64,000 nt of DNA from Mycolicibacterium sp. P1-5 (GCF_008329565.1 NZ_NPKT01000002.1:186001-250000), one strand, 5' to 3'; shown: positions 16,224-24,264, numbered from the stretch's first letter. Notes: a model not told the origin generated them from the sequence alone. Translations and numbers: made by a program.

Positions 16224-17817
16224 TACGCAGGATTTTGCCAGTGCTTCCGCGCGGCAGTTCGCTCAGGATGGTGATTTCCCGCGGCACCTTGTAGTTGGCC
16301 AGGTTCTCCCGCACGTGGGCCTTGAGGTCGTCCGGTTTTGCGGTCGCTCCGTCGGTGAGGACGACGAACGCGACCAGCCGTTGACCGTACTGTTCGTCGT
16401 CGACGCCGAGCACCGTGGCCTCGGCCACCTCGTCGTGCCCGGCCAGCGTCTTCTCCACCTCGATCGGATAGACGTTCTCGCCGCCGGAGACGATCATCTC
16501 GTCATCGCGGCCCACGACGAACAGCCGGCCGGCTTCGTCAAGGCGGCCGATGTCGCCCGAGGACATGAAGCCGTCGTGAAAGTCCTTGGTGTTGCCCGAG
16601 GTGTAGCCGTCGAACTGGGTGGAGTTCTTCACGAAGATCCGCCCGACCTCGCCGGTGGGAACGTCGTTGAACTCGTCGTCGAAGATGCGGATCTCGGTGC
16701 CCTGCGCCGGTTTGCCTGCCGTGTCCGGCGCGGCCCGCAGATCGGCCGGAGTCGCGGTGGCGATCATGCCGGCTTCGGTGGCGTTGTAGTTGTTGTAGAT
16801 GACGTCGCCGAACTCGTCCATGAACTTGGTGACGACGTCGGGCCGCATCCGTGACCCCGAGCACGCCGCGAACCGCAGTGTGCGGCCGCTGTAGCGCTTC
16901 CGCACATCGTCGGGAAGATCCATGATGCGGTCGAACATCACCGGGACCACACACAATCCGGTGGCTCGGTACTTGTCGACGAGTGCCATCGTTGCCGCCG
17001 GGTCGAACTTGCGCCGGGTCACCACCGTGCAGGCCATCGCCGAGGAGAACACCAACTGGGAGAAGCCCCAGGCGTGGAACATCGGGGCGACGACCACCGT
17101 CGTCTCACCCAGGCGCCACGGCGTACGACTCAAGATCGCGACGAGATTGCTTGCGCCACCGCCGGAATGCTTGGCGCCCTTGGGAGTTCCGGTGGTGCCC
17201 GACGTCAGCAGGATGAGCCGGCTCTTGCGCTCGCCCTTGGTCGCCCGCTGCCCGGCGTGCGCGTTGATCAGTCTCTCGACGGTGGGTGCCTCGGTGTCGG
17301 TGTCCGTCCAAGCCAGGATGCGGGTGGCGTGCGGGCGGTCCTGCAGAGCCCGGTCCACGGAAGGAGTGAACTCCTCGTCGTAGATGACGACATCGGCCTT
17401 CTCCCGGTTGACCACCTCCGCCAGTGCGGGGCCGGCGAATGAGGTGTTGAGCAGCAGCACGTCTGCGCCGATGCGGGTGGCCGCGATCAGCGACTCGACG
17501 AACCCGCGGTGGTTGCGGGCCATGATGCCGACCACTTCCGGTGCGCCGGAGGGCAGTTGCTGCAACGCCGCCGCCAACGCATGCGCTCGCTCGTCGAGCT
17601 CGCGCCATGTCAGGGTCCCCAGTTCGTCGATCAAGCCGGGGCTGTCGGGGCGGCGAGCGGCGGCTGTCGCGAACCCGGTGGCGATCGAGAGCCCCTCGGC
17701 ACGGGCGGCCGTCACCATCGCCACCGTCCGGTCCGGACGCATCGGGGTCAGGAAGCCCGCCTTGGCCAGCGTGACGACAGCGTCGCCGACGGACGTCAGC
17801 CGCGACACCAGGTCCAT
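16192..17817 (-). CDS. fadD12: Long-chain fatty acid CoA/AMP ligase (FadD12-like)
   Basis: 541 residues starting MDLVSRLTSVGDAVVTLAKA. The adenylate-forming signatures are complete: the P-loop-like 'LILLTSGTTGTPKGAKHSGG', 'NNYNATEAGMIA', 'FMSSGDIGRLDEAGRLFVVG', and the catalytic lysine region 'LPRGSTGKILRNEL' near the C-terminus. It activates a fatty acid to acyl-AMP and acyl-CoA. The gene starts at the last base of the acyltransferase gene and overlaps the LipO-like gene by 32 bases. Together lipase, ligase and acyltransferase could recycle fatty acids into phospholipid or triacylglycerol. Confidence 0.85.
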   Translation of the reverse strand: MDLVSRLTSVGDAVVTLAKAGFLTPMRPDRTVAMVTAARAEGLSIATGFATAAARRPDSPGLIDELGTLTWRELDERAHALAAALQQLPSGAPEVVGIMARNHRGFVESLIAATRIGADVLLLNTSFAGPALAEVVNREKADVVIYDEEFTPSVDRALQDRPHATRILAWTDTDTEAPTVERLINAHAGQRATKGERKSRLILLTSGTTGTPKGAKHSGGGASNLVAILSRTPWRLGETTVVVAPMFHAWGFSQLVFSSAMACTVVTRRKFDPAATMALVDKYRATGLCVVPVMFDRIMDLPDDVRKRYSGRTLRFAACSGSRMRPDVVTKFMDEFGDVIYNNYNATEAGMIATATPADLRAAPDTAGKPAQGTEIRIFDDEFNDVPTGEVGRIFVKNSTQFDGYTSGNTKDFHDGFMSSGDIGRLDEAGRLFVVGRDDEMIVSGGENVYPIEVEKTLAGHDEVAEATVLGVDDEQYGQRLVAFVVLTDGATAKPDDLKAHVRENLANYKVPREITILSELPRGSTGKILRNELIARTSEG

Positions 17818-18623
17818 CAGCCGATCACCGGCAACCGGCGTTCGGAGGCAAGGTCGTCCAGCGCCCGTTGCATGGCCCCACGGACGTGGGCGTCGACAGC
17901 GTGGATGTCTGGATCCTCGCCGAATTGCTCGGTGATGTTGATCGGCTCGAGCACTTTCATGACGATCTTGGTGGGCAACGGGACGTTCAGGGGGACGACG
18001 GCGCTGAGGCCGAACGGGAACCCGAACGAGATCGGCAGGATCTTCGCCCGCAAGAGCTTGTCGAGTCGCAGCAACTTGGCCAGGCCGGTGCCGCGGCTGA
18101 GATAGATCTGGCTCTCCTGACCACCGATGGCCACCGTCGGCACGATGGGCACCCCGGCGTTGATCGCGGCCTTGACGTAACCGGTGCGGCCGTCGAAGTC
18201 GATCTTGTTCTCAGCGAACGTCGGCCGGTAGACGTCGTAGTCGCCGCCGGGGAACACCACCACCACGCCGCCGGAGCGCAGCGCCTCGTCGGCGTTCTCG
18301 TGGTTGGCGCGGATGAAGCCGTTCTTGATGAAGAAGCCGGCTGTCGGGCCGGTGAGCACCAGGTCGTGGCTCAGTGTGTAGACCGGCCGGTCATAGCCGA
18401 AGTGCTCGTAGAAGCCCAGCGCGAACACCGGAACATCCATCGGGAACAGGCCGCCGGAGTGGTTGGACACCACCAGGGCGCCGCCCGCCGGGAACGACTC
18501 CAGGCCGCGGACCTCGCTGCGGTGATACAGCTTGAGGAACGGGCGCAGCACCCCCATGGTCTTCTCGACCAGACCCGGGTCCCATTTGGCCGTCTCGGTG
18601 CGTGTCACATCGTCAGGGCTCAC
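17817..18623 (-). CDS. PlsC-like lysophospholipid/glycerolipid acyltransferase (Rv1428c-type)
   Basis: 268 residues from GTG 18621-18623, with AGGAGGA 5 bases upstream. The catalytic NHxxxD-type block appears as 'VVSNHSGGLFPMDVPVF' (about residues 50-66). The substrate-binding block is 'VVVFPGGDYDVYRP', and 'VPIVPTVAIGGQESQIYL' follows. Such enzymes transfer an acyl group to a lysophospholipid or glycerol phosphate at the inner membrane. It is the first gene of the leftward operon. A consensus KstR-type site lies just upstream of its ribosome binding site, which would put the operon under lipid-dependent control. Confidence 0.85.
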   Translation of the reverse strand: MSPDDVTRTETAKWDPGLVEKTMGVLRPFLKLYHRSEVRGLESFPAGGALVVSNHSGGLFPMDVPVFALGFYEHFGYDRPVYTLSHDLVLTGPTAGFFIKNGFIRANHENADEALRSGGVVVVFPGGDYDVYRPTFAENKIDFDGRTGYVKAAINAGVPIVPTVAIGGQESQIYLSRGTGLAKLLRLDKLLRAKILPISFGFPFGLSAVVPLNVPLPTKIVMKVLEPINITEQFGEDPDIHAVDAHVRGAMQRALDDLASERRLPVIG

Positions 18624-18639
18624 ACGTCCTCCTAGGAAT

Positions 18640-18653
18640 TGAAACGTGTTCTA
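18640..18653. promoter_or_regulatory. Match to the KstR operator consensus
   Basis: TGAAACGTGTTCTA fits the known KstR consensus TnnAACnnGTTnnA at every fixed position. It lies between the divergent PlsC-like gene (start 18623) and echA1 (start 18712), close to the former's ribosome binding site. KstR represses cholesterol-catabolism and related genes in mycobacteria. Binding here is inferred. Confidence 0.6.
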
Positions 18654-18670
18654 GTTTTGATGGTACCGGG

Positions 18671-18700
18671 TTGACCGCGCGCGTCGTACCTCGATAGTTA
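18671..18700 (+). promoter_or_regulatory. Candidate echA1 promoter
   Basis: TTGACC at 18671-18676 and TAGTTA at 18695-18700 are 18 bases apart. The GTG start is 11 bases after the -10 box and has no ribosome binding site, so the message may be leaderless or nearly so. Confidence 0.45.
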
Positions 18701-18711
18701 CCATTCCGAAC

Positions 18712-19494
18712 GTGACTGAAAACCCCGTTACCGAAGAGCCCGCCGTCCTCACCGAGCGCCGCGGCCGGATTCTGATCATCACCATCAACCGGCCCAAGGC
18801 CAAGAATGCCGTGAATGCCGCGGTCAGCAATGGTCTGGCCGCCGCCATGGACGAACTCGACGACGACGCCGGGCTGTCCGTCGGCATCGTGACCGGGGCC
18901 GGCGGCTCGTTCTGCGCGGGCATGGACCTCAAGGCGTTCGCGCGCGGAGAGAACGTCGTGGCCGAGGGCCGCGGCCTGGGCTTCACCGAGCGCCCGCCGG
19001 TGAAGCCGCTGATCGCTGCGGTCGAGGGGTACGCCCTGGCCGGCGGGACGGAATTGGCCTTGGCCACCGACCTGATCGTCGCAGCCAACGATTCGGCCTT
19101 CGGTATCCCCGAGGTGAAGCGTGGCCTGGTGGCCGGTGGCGGCGGACTCCTGCGGCTACCGCAGCGCATCCCGTACCAGATCGCGATGGAACTGGCGTTG
19201 ACCGGCGAGAACCTGTCCGCGGTCCGGGCACACGAGCTGGGTCTGGTGAACGCGCTTGCCGAGCCCGGGCATGCCCTGGAGGCAGCGATCGAGCTGGCCG
19301 AGCGGATCACCGTCAACGGCCCGCTGGCCGTGGCGGCCACCAAGCGGATCATCACCGAGTCGCGCGGTTGGTCGCCGGAGGAGCAGTGGAAGAAACAGGG
19401 CAAGATCCTGATGCCGGTCTTCGCGTCGAAGGACGCGCAGGAAGGCGCGATCGCGTTCGCCGAGAAGCGCGCGCCGAACTGGACCGGCAGCTGA
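18712..19494 (+). CDS. echA1: Enoyl-CoA hydratase/isomerase EchA1
   Basis: 260 residues starting from GTG 18712 (VTENPVTEEPAVLTERRGRI). The crotonase fold blocks are clear: 'INRPKAKNAVNAAVSNGL', the oxyanion-hole regions 'FCAGMDLKAFARGE' and 'EGYALAGGTELALATDLIVA', and 'FGIPEVKRGLVAGGGGLLRLP' containing the catalytic Glu region. It hydrates 2-enoyl-CoA or isomerises it in beta-oxidation. The length is near that of M. tuberculosis EchA1 (Rv0222). It stands alone, diverges from the acyltransferase operon, and is followed by a hairpin. Confidence 0.85.
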   Translation: MTENPVTEEPAVLTERRGRILIITINRPKAKNAVNAAVSNGLAAAMDELDDDAGLSVGIVTGAGGSFCAGMDLKAFARGENVVAEGRGLGFTERPPVKPLIAAVEGYALAGGTELALATDLIVAANDSAFGIPEVKRGLVAGGGGLLRLPQRIPYQIAMELALTGENLSAVRAHELGLVNALAEPGHALEAAIELAERITVNGPLAVAATKRIITESRGWSPEEQWKKQGKILMPVFASKDAQEGAIAFAEKRAPNWTGS

Positions 19495-19529
19495 CAGTCC
19501 GACTCCTGCACGTAAGCCTCAGTTAAGTT

Positions 19530-19590
19530 CCCCGGATCTCCCTACCCGCCCGGCTGCGCTCTCTAGTCGGGATCGGTAGGGAGATCGGGG
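19530..19590 (+). terminator. Large hairpin after echA1, terminator candidate
   Basis: CCCCGGATCTCCCTACC (19530-19546) pairs with GGTAGGGAGATCGGGG (19575-19590) apart from one bulged G, with a 28-base loop. It lies between the convergent ends of echA1 and an acyl-CoA dehydrogenase gene, so it could act on both strands. No T tract follows. Confidence 0.55.
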
Positions 19591-19627
19591 ACCAATGATT
19601 CGACCGTCACCGTTATCCCGGCCTGAA

Positions 19628-20674
19628 TCAGACCGCTCCGACGATCAAGTCCCACGGGTCACCGCCGGTCAGCGCCAGGCGGCCCAACTTCCTTGCGTAC
19701 CAGGCAGTATCGCCGAACTCGCCGACCCAGCCGCGAGCCCGCATCGTCGCCAGCCACAACCGATGCTCCAGGGTCACGCCGATCGCCCCGTGGAGTTGGT
19801 GGGCAGCGGTGACCACGGACGGGACGACGCGACCGAGCACCACCTTGGCCACCGTGACGGCGTAATCGGCTTGCGCACTGGCGAATCCGTGGTCAGCGAC
19901 GGCGGCGACGGCCAGCTCGGTGGCCGCCCGCGCCCGCTCCACCTCGCCGGCCATCGACGCCAACGTGTGTTGCACCGCCTGAAACGCGCTCAGCGGCCGG
20001 CCGAACTGCTCACGTTCCCGGGTGTGCGCCACCGAGAATTCGACCGCGGCATCCAGGGCGCCGAGTGCTTGGATGCACCGGACCCAGGCGCCGCGGCGCA
20101 TCAGCTCGTCGGCGGCACCACCGACGGTGACGAACTGCCCGGCGGCCACGCCGATGGTGTCGCGTGGTTCACCGCCGAGGTTGTGGCCGTTGCTCACGGC
20201 GGTGGGTTCGGTGACCGCCACCCGGAGTGCTTGGCCGTCGCGCAGGGCCACCACCACCGCGGCCGCGCTGCCCGCGTACGGAACGCCGGTGATGGTCGTG
20301 CTGCCCGCCTCTCCGACAGCGATGGTCAGCGGTCCTTCGCCCGGAACCTCGAGCCCGGCCTCGGCGGCGAGCCAGGCAGCCAGCACATCGGTCTCGGCCA
20401 GCGGAACGGTGACGGAGTGCCGGGCCAGTGCGCGCAGGACCAGTGCGGATTCGGTTGGACCGCCGCCTGATTCGGGGTCACTGGTCAGGCGGGTCAGTCC
20501 GGCGTCCTCCAGATGCCGCCAGGCGGTCGCATCGAATTCGTCTGGCAGCCGCCGGTTCCCGATCCGCTCTTCGAACGACCGACTGCCGATATCCTCGGCC
20601 AGCTGCCGCAGGTCTGCGAGATCGTCGGTGCCGCCGCTGGTTCCGAACACCCCGCCGGCCAATGCCCGCGTCAC
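19628..20674 (-). CDS. Acyl-CoA dehydrogenase, small-type subunit of a second heteromeric pair
   Basis: 348 residues starting MTRALAGGVFGTSGGTDDLA. The C-terminal dehydrogenase domain is well kept ('REREQFGRPLSAFQAVQHTL', 'TAAHQLHGAIGVTLEHRL'). The central FAD signature is replaced by 'PLTIAVGEAGSTTITGVPYA', as in the partner subunit of alpha2beta2 mycobacterial enzymes. Its start overlaps the end of the upstream full-type dehydrogenase by 4 bases. With that gene and a thioesterase it forms a three-gene leftward operon, and it is the last gene before the hairpin at 19530-19590. Confidence 0.82.
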   Translation of the reverse strand: MTRALAGGVFGTSGGTDDLADLRQLAEDIGSRSFEERIGNRRLPDEFDATAWRHLEDAGLTRLTSDPESGGGPTESALVLRALARHSVTVPLAETDVLAAWLAAEAGLEVPGEGPLTIAVGEAGSTTITGVPYAGSAAAVVVALRDGQALRVAVTEPTAVSNGHNLGGEPRDTIGVAAGQFVTVGGAADELMRRGAWVRCIQALGALDAAVEFSVAHTREREQFGRPLSAFQAVQHTLASMAGEVERARAATELAVAAVADHGFASAQADYAVTVAKVVLGRVVPSVVTAAHQLHGAIGVTLEHRLWLATMRARGWVGEFGDTAWYARKLGRLALTGGDPWDLIVGAV

Positions 20675-21840
20675 CGCAACCCCATTCCCCGGGCCACCAC
20701 ACCGCGCAGCACCTCGTTGGTCCCGCCGCGCAGGGTGAACAGCGGCGAGTGCAGCCGGGCGACGTCCAACAGCGCACCCACCCTTTCCCGCCCCGGTGCG
20801 TCGGCGGCATACGAGAACAGGTCGCCCGCCAGCTCCACCGACTCCTGCTCGAAGCGGGTGCCCAGATCTTTGACCAGTGCGGCCTCGTTCACCGGCGACT
20901 CACCGGCAGCGAGCGCCCTGGCTACCGACACCGACAGCTGGCGCAGCGAGATGACCCGGGCCAGTAGGTCACCGACGGCCGCGGCGGTGTGATCGTCGAG
21001 ATCGTCCTGGGCGGCCAGCAGCCGCAGCAGCGCGGTCAACAGTGGGGCGGTACTCAGAATGCGTTCGGGCCCACTGCGTTCGAACGACAGCTCCGCGGTG
21101 ACCTGGTGCCAACCGGCGCCGATCTCGCCCAGCACGTTGTCGTCACCGACAAACACCTCGTCGAACGTCACCTCGTTGAAATGGTGTTCACCCGACATCA
21201 TCACGATGGGGCTGATCGTCGTGCCCGGACTATCGGTGGGCACGATGAACTGGCTGAACCCGGCGTGACGGCGCTCCGGATTCACCGGGCTGATGCGGGC
21301 CAGGACCACGATCTGATGGGCCAGGTGCGCGCCGCTGGTCCAGACCTTGGTGCCCGTCAGCAGCCAGCCACCATCGGTCTGAATCGCTTTCGCCGCCGAC
21401 GCGGCGAGGTCGGAACCGGCCTGCGGCTCGCTCATACCGATCGACGAGAAGTACCGGCCGGCAGCGATTTTGGGCAGCAACCGCTGTCGCTGCTCCTCGG
21501 ATCCGTACGCCAGCAGCCCGGGCGCGACCTGGCGGTCGGCGATCCAGTGGGCGGCCACCGGCGCGCCCGCGGCAAGCAGCTCTTCGGTCACCACGTAGCG
21601 ATGCAGGTGACTCAACCCCTGCCCACCGTATTCGCGCGGGATGGTCAGGCCGAGGAATCCGGCTTCACCGAGCCGTGCGCTGAAGCCCTCGTCCCAGCTC
21701 GACAACCACGCGTCTACGCTTGGCAGCCAACCGAATTCGTCGCGATCTCCATTGAGGAACGCCCGCACCGAGGCCCGCAGGGCGGCAAGCTCGGGCTCGT
21801 TGGCGCACAACACCGCGAAACCGTCGGTCACGTCGCTCAC
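20671..21840 (-). CDS. Acyl-CoA dehydrogenase, large-type subunit of a second heteromeric pair
   Basis: 389 residues starting MSDVTDGFAVLCANEPELAA. It contains the family signature 'SSIGMSEPQAGSDLAASAAK' and 'WLLTGTKVWTSGAHLAHQIV', then 'EVTFDEVFVGDDNVLGEIG', and a C-terminal 'LFTLRGGTNEVLRGVVARGM'. It overlaps both neighbours by 4 bases, so all three are translated together. The same layout at 3894-6163 makes this the second such pair in the window. The thioesterase upstream suggests the CoA thioester substrate or product can be hydrolysed. The identity of the acyl group is not evident. Confidence 0.85.
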   Translation of the reverse strand: MSDVTDGFAVLCANEPELAALRASVRAFLNGDRDEFGWLPSVDAWLSSWDEGFSARLGEAGFLGLTIPREYGGQGLSHLHRYVVTEELLAAGAPVAAHWIADRQVAPGLLAYGSEEQRQRLLPKIAAGRYFSSIGMSEPQAGSDLAASAAKAIQTDGGWLLTGTKVWTSGAHLAHQIVVLARISPVNPERRHAGFSQFIVPTDSPGTTISPIVMMSGEHHFNEVTFDEVFVGDDNVLGEIGAGWHQVTAELSFERSGPERILSTAPLLTALLRLLAAQDDLDDHTAAAVGDLLARVISLRQLSVSVARALAAGESPVNEAALVKDLGTRFEQESVELAGDLFSYAADAPGRERVGALLDVARLHSPLFTLRGGTNEVLRGVVARGMGLR

Positions 21841-22709
21841 CGGTACCCCGTGACGCGCGCCAGGATTGCCACCTTGCCGTCGTCGCCGACGGCCTGGGCG
21901 TCTCCGATCGCGGAGTTGCGTCCGATACGCAAAGCGGTTCCCTCGTAGCTGGATTGGGCACCTGCCAGAAACGGCCGCAAGAAGTTCACCCGCAGCGACG
22001 CGGTGCGCAGCGGCTCGCTCTGCCCATGGTTGATCGCCGCCGACGCCACGAGTTCCAGTCCGGCGCTGCTGACTCCGCCGTGCACAATCCCGATCAGGTT
22101 GTTGATGATCGAATCCGGGCGCTGAGCCAGCCGGTAGATGCCCGCCTCGTCCGGTTGGGGCTGGGCCGACATCAATTCGGCCATCGTCGTCTCCGGCGTG
22201 CGCACCAGGGTGTCCGGTCCTCGCTGGATCGGCGCGTCGGGGCCGCCCCCGATCGCGACCGTGCGCACGGTGCCGCCGCCGATCGTGCTGCCGCGGTGGC
22301 TGAGCGTGCAGATGGCCAGCAGCGTCGCGCCGTGCGGGCCGAGCGGTCGGCTGCTGGCGACGACGGGTTCGTCTGGAGCGGCCTGCAGGCTCTCGATTCC
22401 GTCCGGGCTCAGTTCAATGGAGAGCTCGCTGGACACCGTCCACTGCCCGGCTCCGCGACGGTAGAAGTTGGCCCGACCGCCGACGTCGTCGACCAGGATG
22501 GCCAGCGGCCCGATCGTCGGCATCCCGGTGAACGGGTTGGTCAGATGGCCCACCGGCATCGAGGCCACGACCGTGAACTCGGTGAAGCTCTCGGCCAGCG
22601 TCGTGATGCCGAACCGGGTGATGACACTCTCCGGTGTCTCCGGATCCTGGCTGCCGATCGATGGGTCGGGTGTCGTCACACCTGGTATTCCAGCATCAGC
22701 GGCTGCCAT
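21837..22709 (-). CDS. Tandem hot-dog (PaaI-type) acyl-CoA thioesterase
   Basis: 290 residues from ATG 22709, or about 280 from a GTG ten codons later (VTTPDPSIGSQ). Two hot-dog halves are visible. The first includes 'LTNPFTGMPTIGPLAILVDDVGG' and 'ELSIELSPDG'. The second has the PaaI-like 'NNLIGIVHGGVSSAGLELVA' with the His-Gly-Gly helix start, and 'LRTASLRVNFLRPFLAG'. Such proteins hydrolyse acyl-CoA thioesters. It leads the operon with the two acyl-CoA dehydrogenases, overlapping the first by 4 bases. A hydratase-like role is possible but less likely. Confidence 0.75.
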   Translation of the reverse strand: MAAADAGIPGVTTPDPSIGSQDPETPESVITRFGITTLAESFTEFTVVASMPVGHLTNPFTGMPTIGPLAILVDDVGGRANFYRRGAGQWTVSSELSIELSPDGIESLQAAPDEPVVASSRPLGPHGATLLAICTLSHRGSTIGGGTVRTVAIGGGPDAPIQRGPDTLVRTPETTMAELMSAQPQPDEAGIYRLAQRPDSIINNLIGIVHGGVSSAGLELVASAAINHGQSEPLRTASLRVNFLRPFLAGAQSSYEGTALRIGRNSAIGDAQAVGDDGKVAILARVTGYR

Positions 22710-22898
22710 GCCGCGCAGTCAGGTCCGGCGGGCGGGAGGCGTCGTCGGGAGATGCCGACTGGACACGGGCCGAACTTTGGGTGAGCCGCGGTTTGCCAGA
22801 AAGCAAGAAGGAAGGCTCACGTCGCCGAAAACTGGGAGACCCCCCCTGATTCCCTGCGCGTTCGGTAGTTTGCCGAATTGACGAGCGGGGGCCTGCAA
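22710..22898. other. Intergenic region upstream of the glycine-rich secreted protein gene
   Basis: This 189-base gap is the divergent region between the thioesterase operon and the PGRS-like gene. A weak inverted repeat, GTGAGCC (22781-22787) and GGCTCAC (22814-22820), is present. GGGGG at about 22887-22891 may serve as the ribosome binding site for the ATG at 22899. I see no clear promoter. Confidence 0.4.
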
Positions 22899-23284
22899 AT
22901 GAGCGTGCGCAATTCGGTGCGGAGCATCGACCACACCGAGTCGTCATCCGGTTACGCCCGCCGGATGGGCCGGGTAGGTCTCCTGGCGGTTGCCCTTGGT
23001 GTCGGCGCCGCGACGGCGGCAATGCCGATAGCCACGCCTGGCTCCAGGTGACCGACTCGCTTGCCTCAGGCCCCGCGATCGTCAACGGCTCGTCGGTCGG
23101 CGGCAACGGCGGTGACGGCGGAGCCAACGGCACCGGCACGGGCACTCCGGCCGGAGGCACCGGCGGTAACGGCGGCAACACCTCGGGCATCCTGGGCGTG
23201 GGCGGCCCTGGTACCGATGGAGCCAACGCCAAGGCCGACGGCACGCCAGGCGGCAACGGCCCTAACGGAACCAGTAGCCCCTGA
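22899..23284 (+). pseudogene. Secreted glycine-rich (PGRS-like) protein gene, split by a frameshift
   Basis: ATG 22899 opens 50 codons with a twin-basic, hydrophobic signal sequence (GYARRMGRVGLLAVALGVGA, then AATAAMPIA). It stops at TGA 23049-23051. A second frame starts at GTG 23048, overlapping by 4 bases, and runs to 23284. It contains Gly-Gly-Asn/Asp repeats ('SSVGGNGGDGGANGTGTGT', 'GGTGGNGGNTSGILGVGG') like PGRS domains, without a PE domain. One half is only a signal peptide and the other only a secreted-type repeat, so I read this as one gene with a single frameshift near 23040. A sequencing error or a real translational coupling cannot be excluded. Confidence 0.6.
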
Positions 23285-23294
23285 TCGATTGGAA

Positions 23295-23331
23295 ACCAAC
23301 GGGCACAGCCATTTCGGCTGTGCCCGTTGGT
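23295..23331. terminator. Strong hairpin, bidirectional terminator
   Basis: A perfect 16-base stem (ACCAACGGGCACAGCC and its complement) closes a 5-base ATTTC loop. It sits between the convergent ends of the glycine-rich gene (23284) and the TetR gene (23335). Confidence 0.8.
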
Positions 23332-23334
23332 CAT

Positions 23335-23964
23335 TCAGGGGTTCAGACTCGGTACGCCGAACTTCGTCACGAATTCCTTTGCTTTGATCAGGAATTCCAT
23401 CTGGGCGGCGACAGAATGAAGCGGCTGCAGACTGCGCACCGAGCGGCACAGGACGACGGCGCCCTCCAATGCTGCCAAAGTCGTGTCCGCCAGCGCGCTG
23501 GCGTCGGCTTCGTCGAAGCCCTCGCATAGATAAGCCTGCTTGGAGGCCTCGCGCCAGCGGCCGAAGATCTCGCCGGCTACCGCGGTGAGCTGCTGTTCAT
23601 CCTCACCGGATCCGACAGCGGCTGCCAGCACCGGGCAACCTGCGGTGTAATCGCTTGTGATCAACGCGTTTTCCCACAGTTCGACGAAGCGGCGCAGTAG
23701 CACTCCGGCGTTCTCGCAGGCGGCCTCGTCGATGCTCGCGGTGATCGCGTAGCCGGCGTATTCCAGCGCTTCGCGCAAGATCTGACTGCGACCTTCGGGG
23801 AAGTGGTGGTAGACCGAACCGCGTGGCGTACCGCTGCGCACCAGCACTTCGTCGATGGTGACTCCGGCGGCGCCGCGTTCGCGCAGCACTTCGGCGGCAG
23901 CCACCAGCATTCTGGTGCGGGTGGAGCTGCGGCTTTGGCGATCGGTTGGCGGTGTCCGGGTCAT
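23335..23964 (-). CDS. TetR-family transcriptional regulator
   Basis: 209 residues starting MTRTPPTDRQSRSSTRTRML. The N-terminal helix-turn-helix is 'GVTIDEVLVRSGTPRGSVYHHFPEGRSQIL' read in two blocks at about residues 35-64, typical of the LmrA/YxaF-like branch. The ligand domain contains 'TAGCPVLAAAVGSGEDE'. It starts one base before the stop of a 45-codon gene and is probably translated with it. Two related palindromes in the upstream divergent region are candidate operators for autoregulation and for control of the fadE5 paralogue opposite. Confidence 0.85.
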   Translation of the reverse strand: MTRTPPTDRQSRSSTRTRMLVAAAEVLRERGAAGVTIDEVLVRSGTPRGSVYHHFPEGRSQILREALEYAGYAITASIDEAACENAGVLLRRFVELWENALITSDYTAGCPVLAAAVGSGEDEQQLTAVAGEIFGRWREASKQAYLCEGFDEADASALADTTLAALEGAVVLCRSVRSLQPLHSVAAQMEFLIKAKEFVTKFGVPSLNP

Positions 23965-24102
23965 TCAGGCGGCGGGGTCGTGGCGGAACTGGTTACCGCG
24001 CCACGCCAGCGCCCGGACTCCACGACCGAACAGCTGGGGGCGCTTGTCGGGTACGTGGCGCGTGAACCGATGACCGGCGATGTTCAGCTCGATCAGCCAC
24101 AT
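23965..24102 (-). CDS. Small 45-residue protein leading the TetR operon
   Basis: From ATG 24100-24102 the frame encodes MWLIELNIAGHRFTRHVPDK and 25 more residues, ending RGNQFRHDPAA. An AGGAGAG site lies 7 bases upstream, and the stop is directly against the TetR start. I do not recognise the family. The peptide is basic and has no membrane segment. It may be a real small protein or a leader that couples translation of the regulator. The frame stays open to 24162, but only the 24102 start has a ribosome binding site. Confidence 0.55.
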   Translation of the reverse strand: MWLIELNIAGHRFTRHVPDKRPQLFGRGVRALAWRGNQFRHDPAA

Positions 24103-24146
24103 ACTTTCTCTCCTTGCGTGGGCAGATCTGGAGACTAACTCCATAA

Positions 24147-24164
24147 CTATGCTTACGACCATAG
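24147..24164. promoter_or_regulatory. Candidate TetR operator, site 1
   Basis: CTATGCTTACGACCATAG has arms CTATG(C)T / (G)ACCATAG with one mismatch around 4 central bases. It matches the pattern TATGGTnnnnACCATA of site 2 at all but one position. It lies 45 bases upstream of the small gene that leads the TetR operon. Confidence 0.65.
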
Positions 24165-24264
24165 ATCGAGGCCACCGTTATTGCAACCTGTGAGCTGACG
24201 CCGCCGTTATCGGGAGGCCAACACTGATAGGCGCTGGGTCAGGGGACGCTCCGAACAGCAATTC

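Noticed and set aside
22781..22820. GTGAGCC/GGCTCAC inverted repeat as a terminator or operator
   Set aside because: Seven-base arms with a 26-base loop are weak and may be chance.
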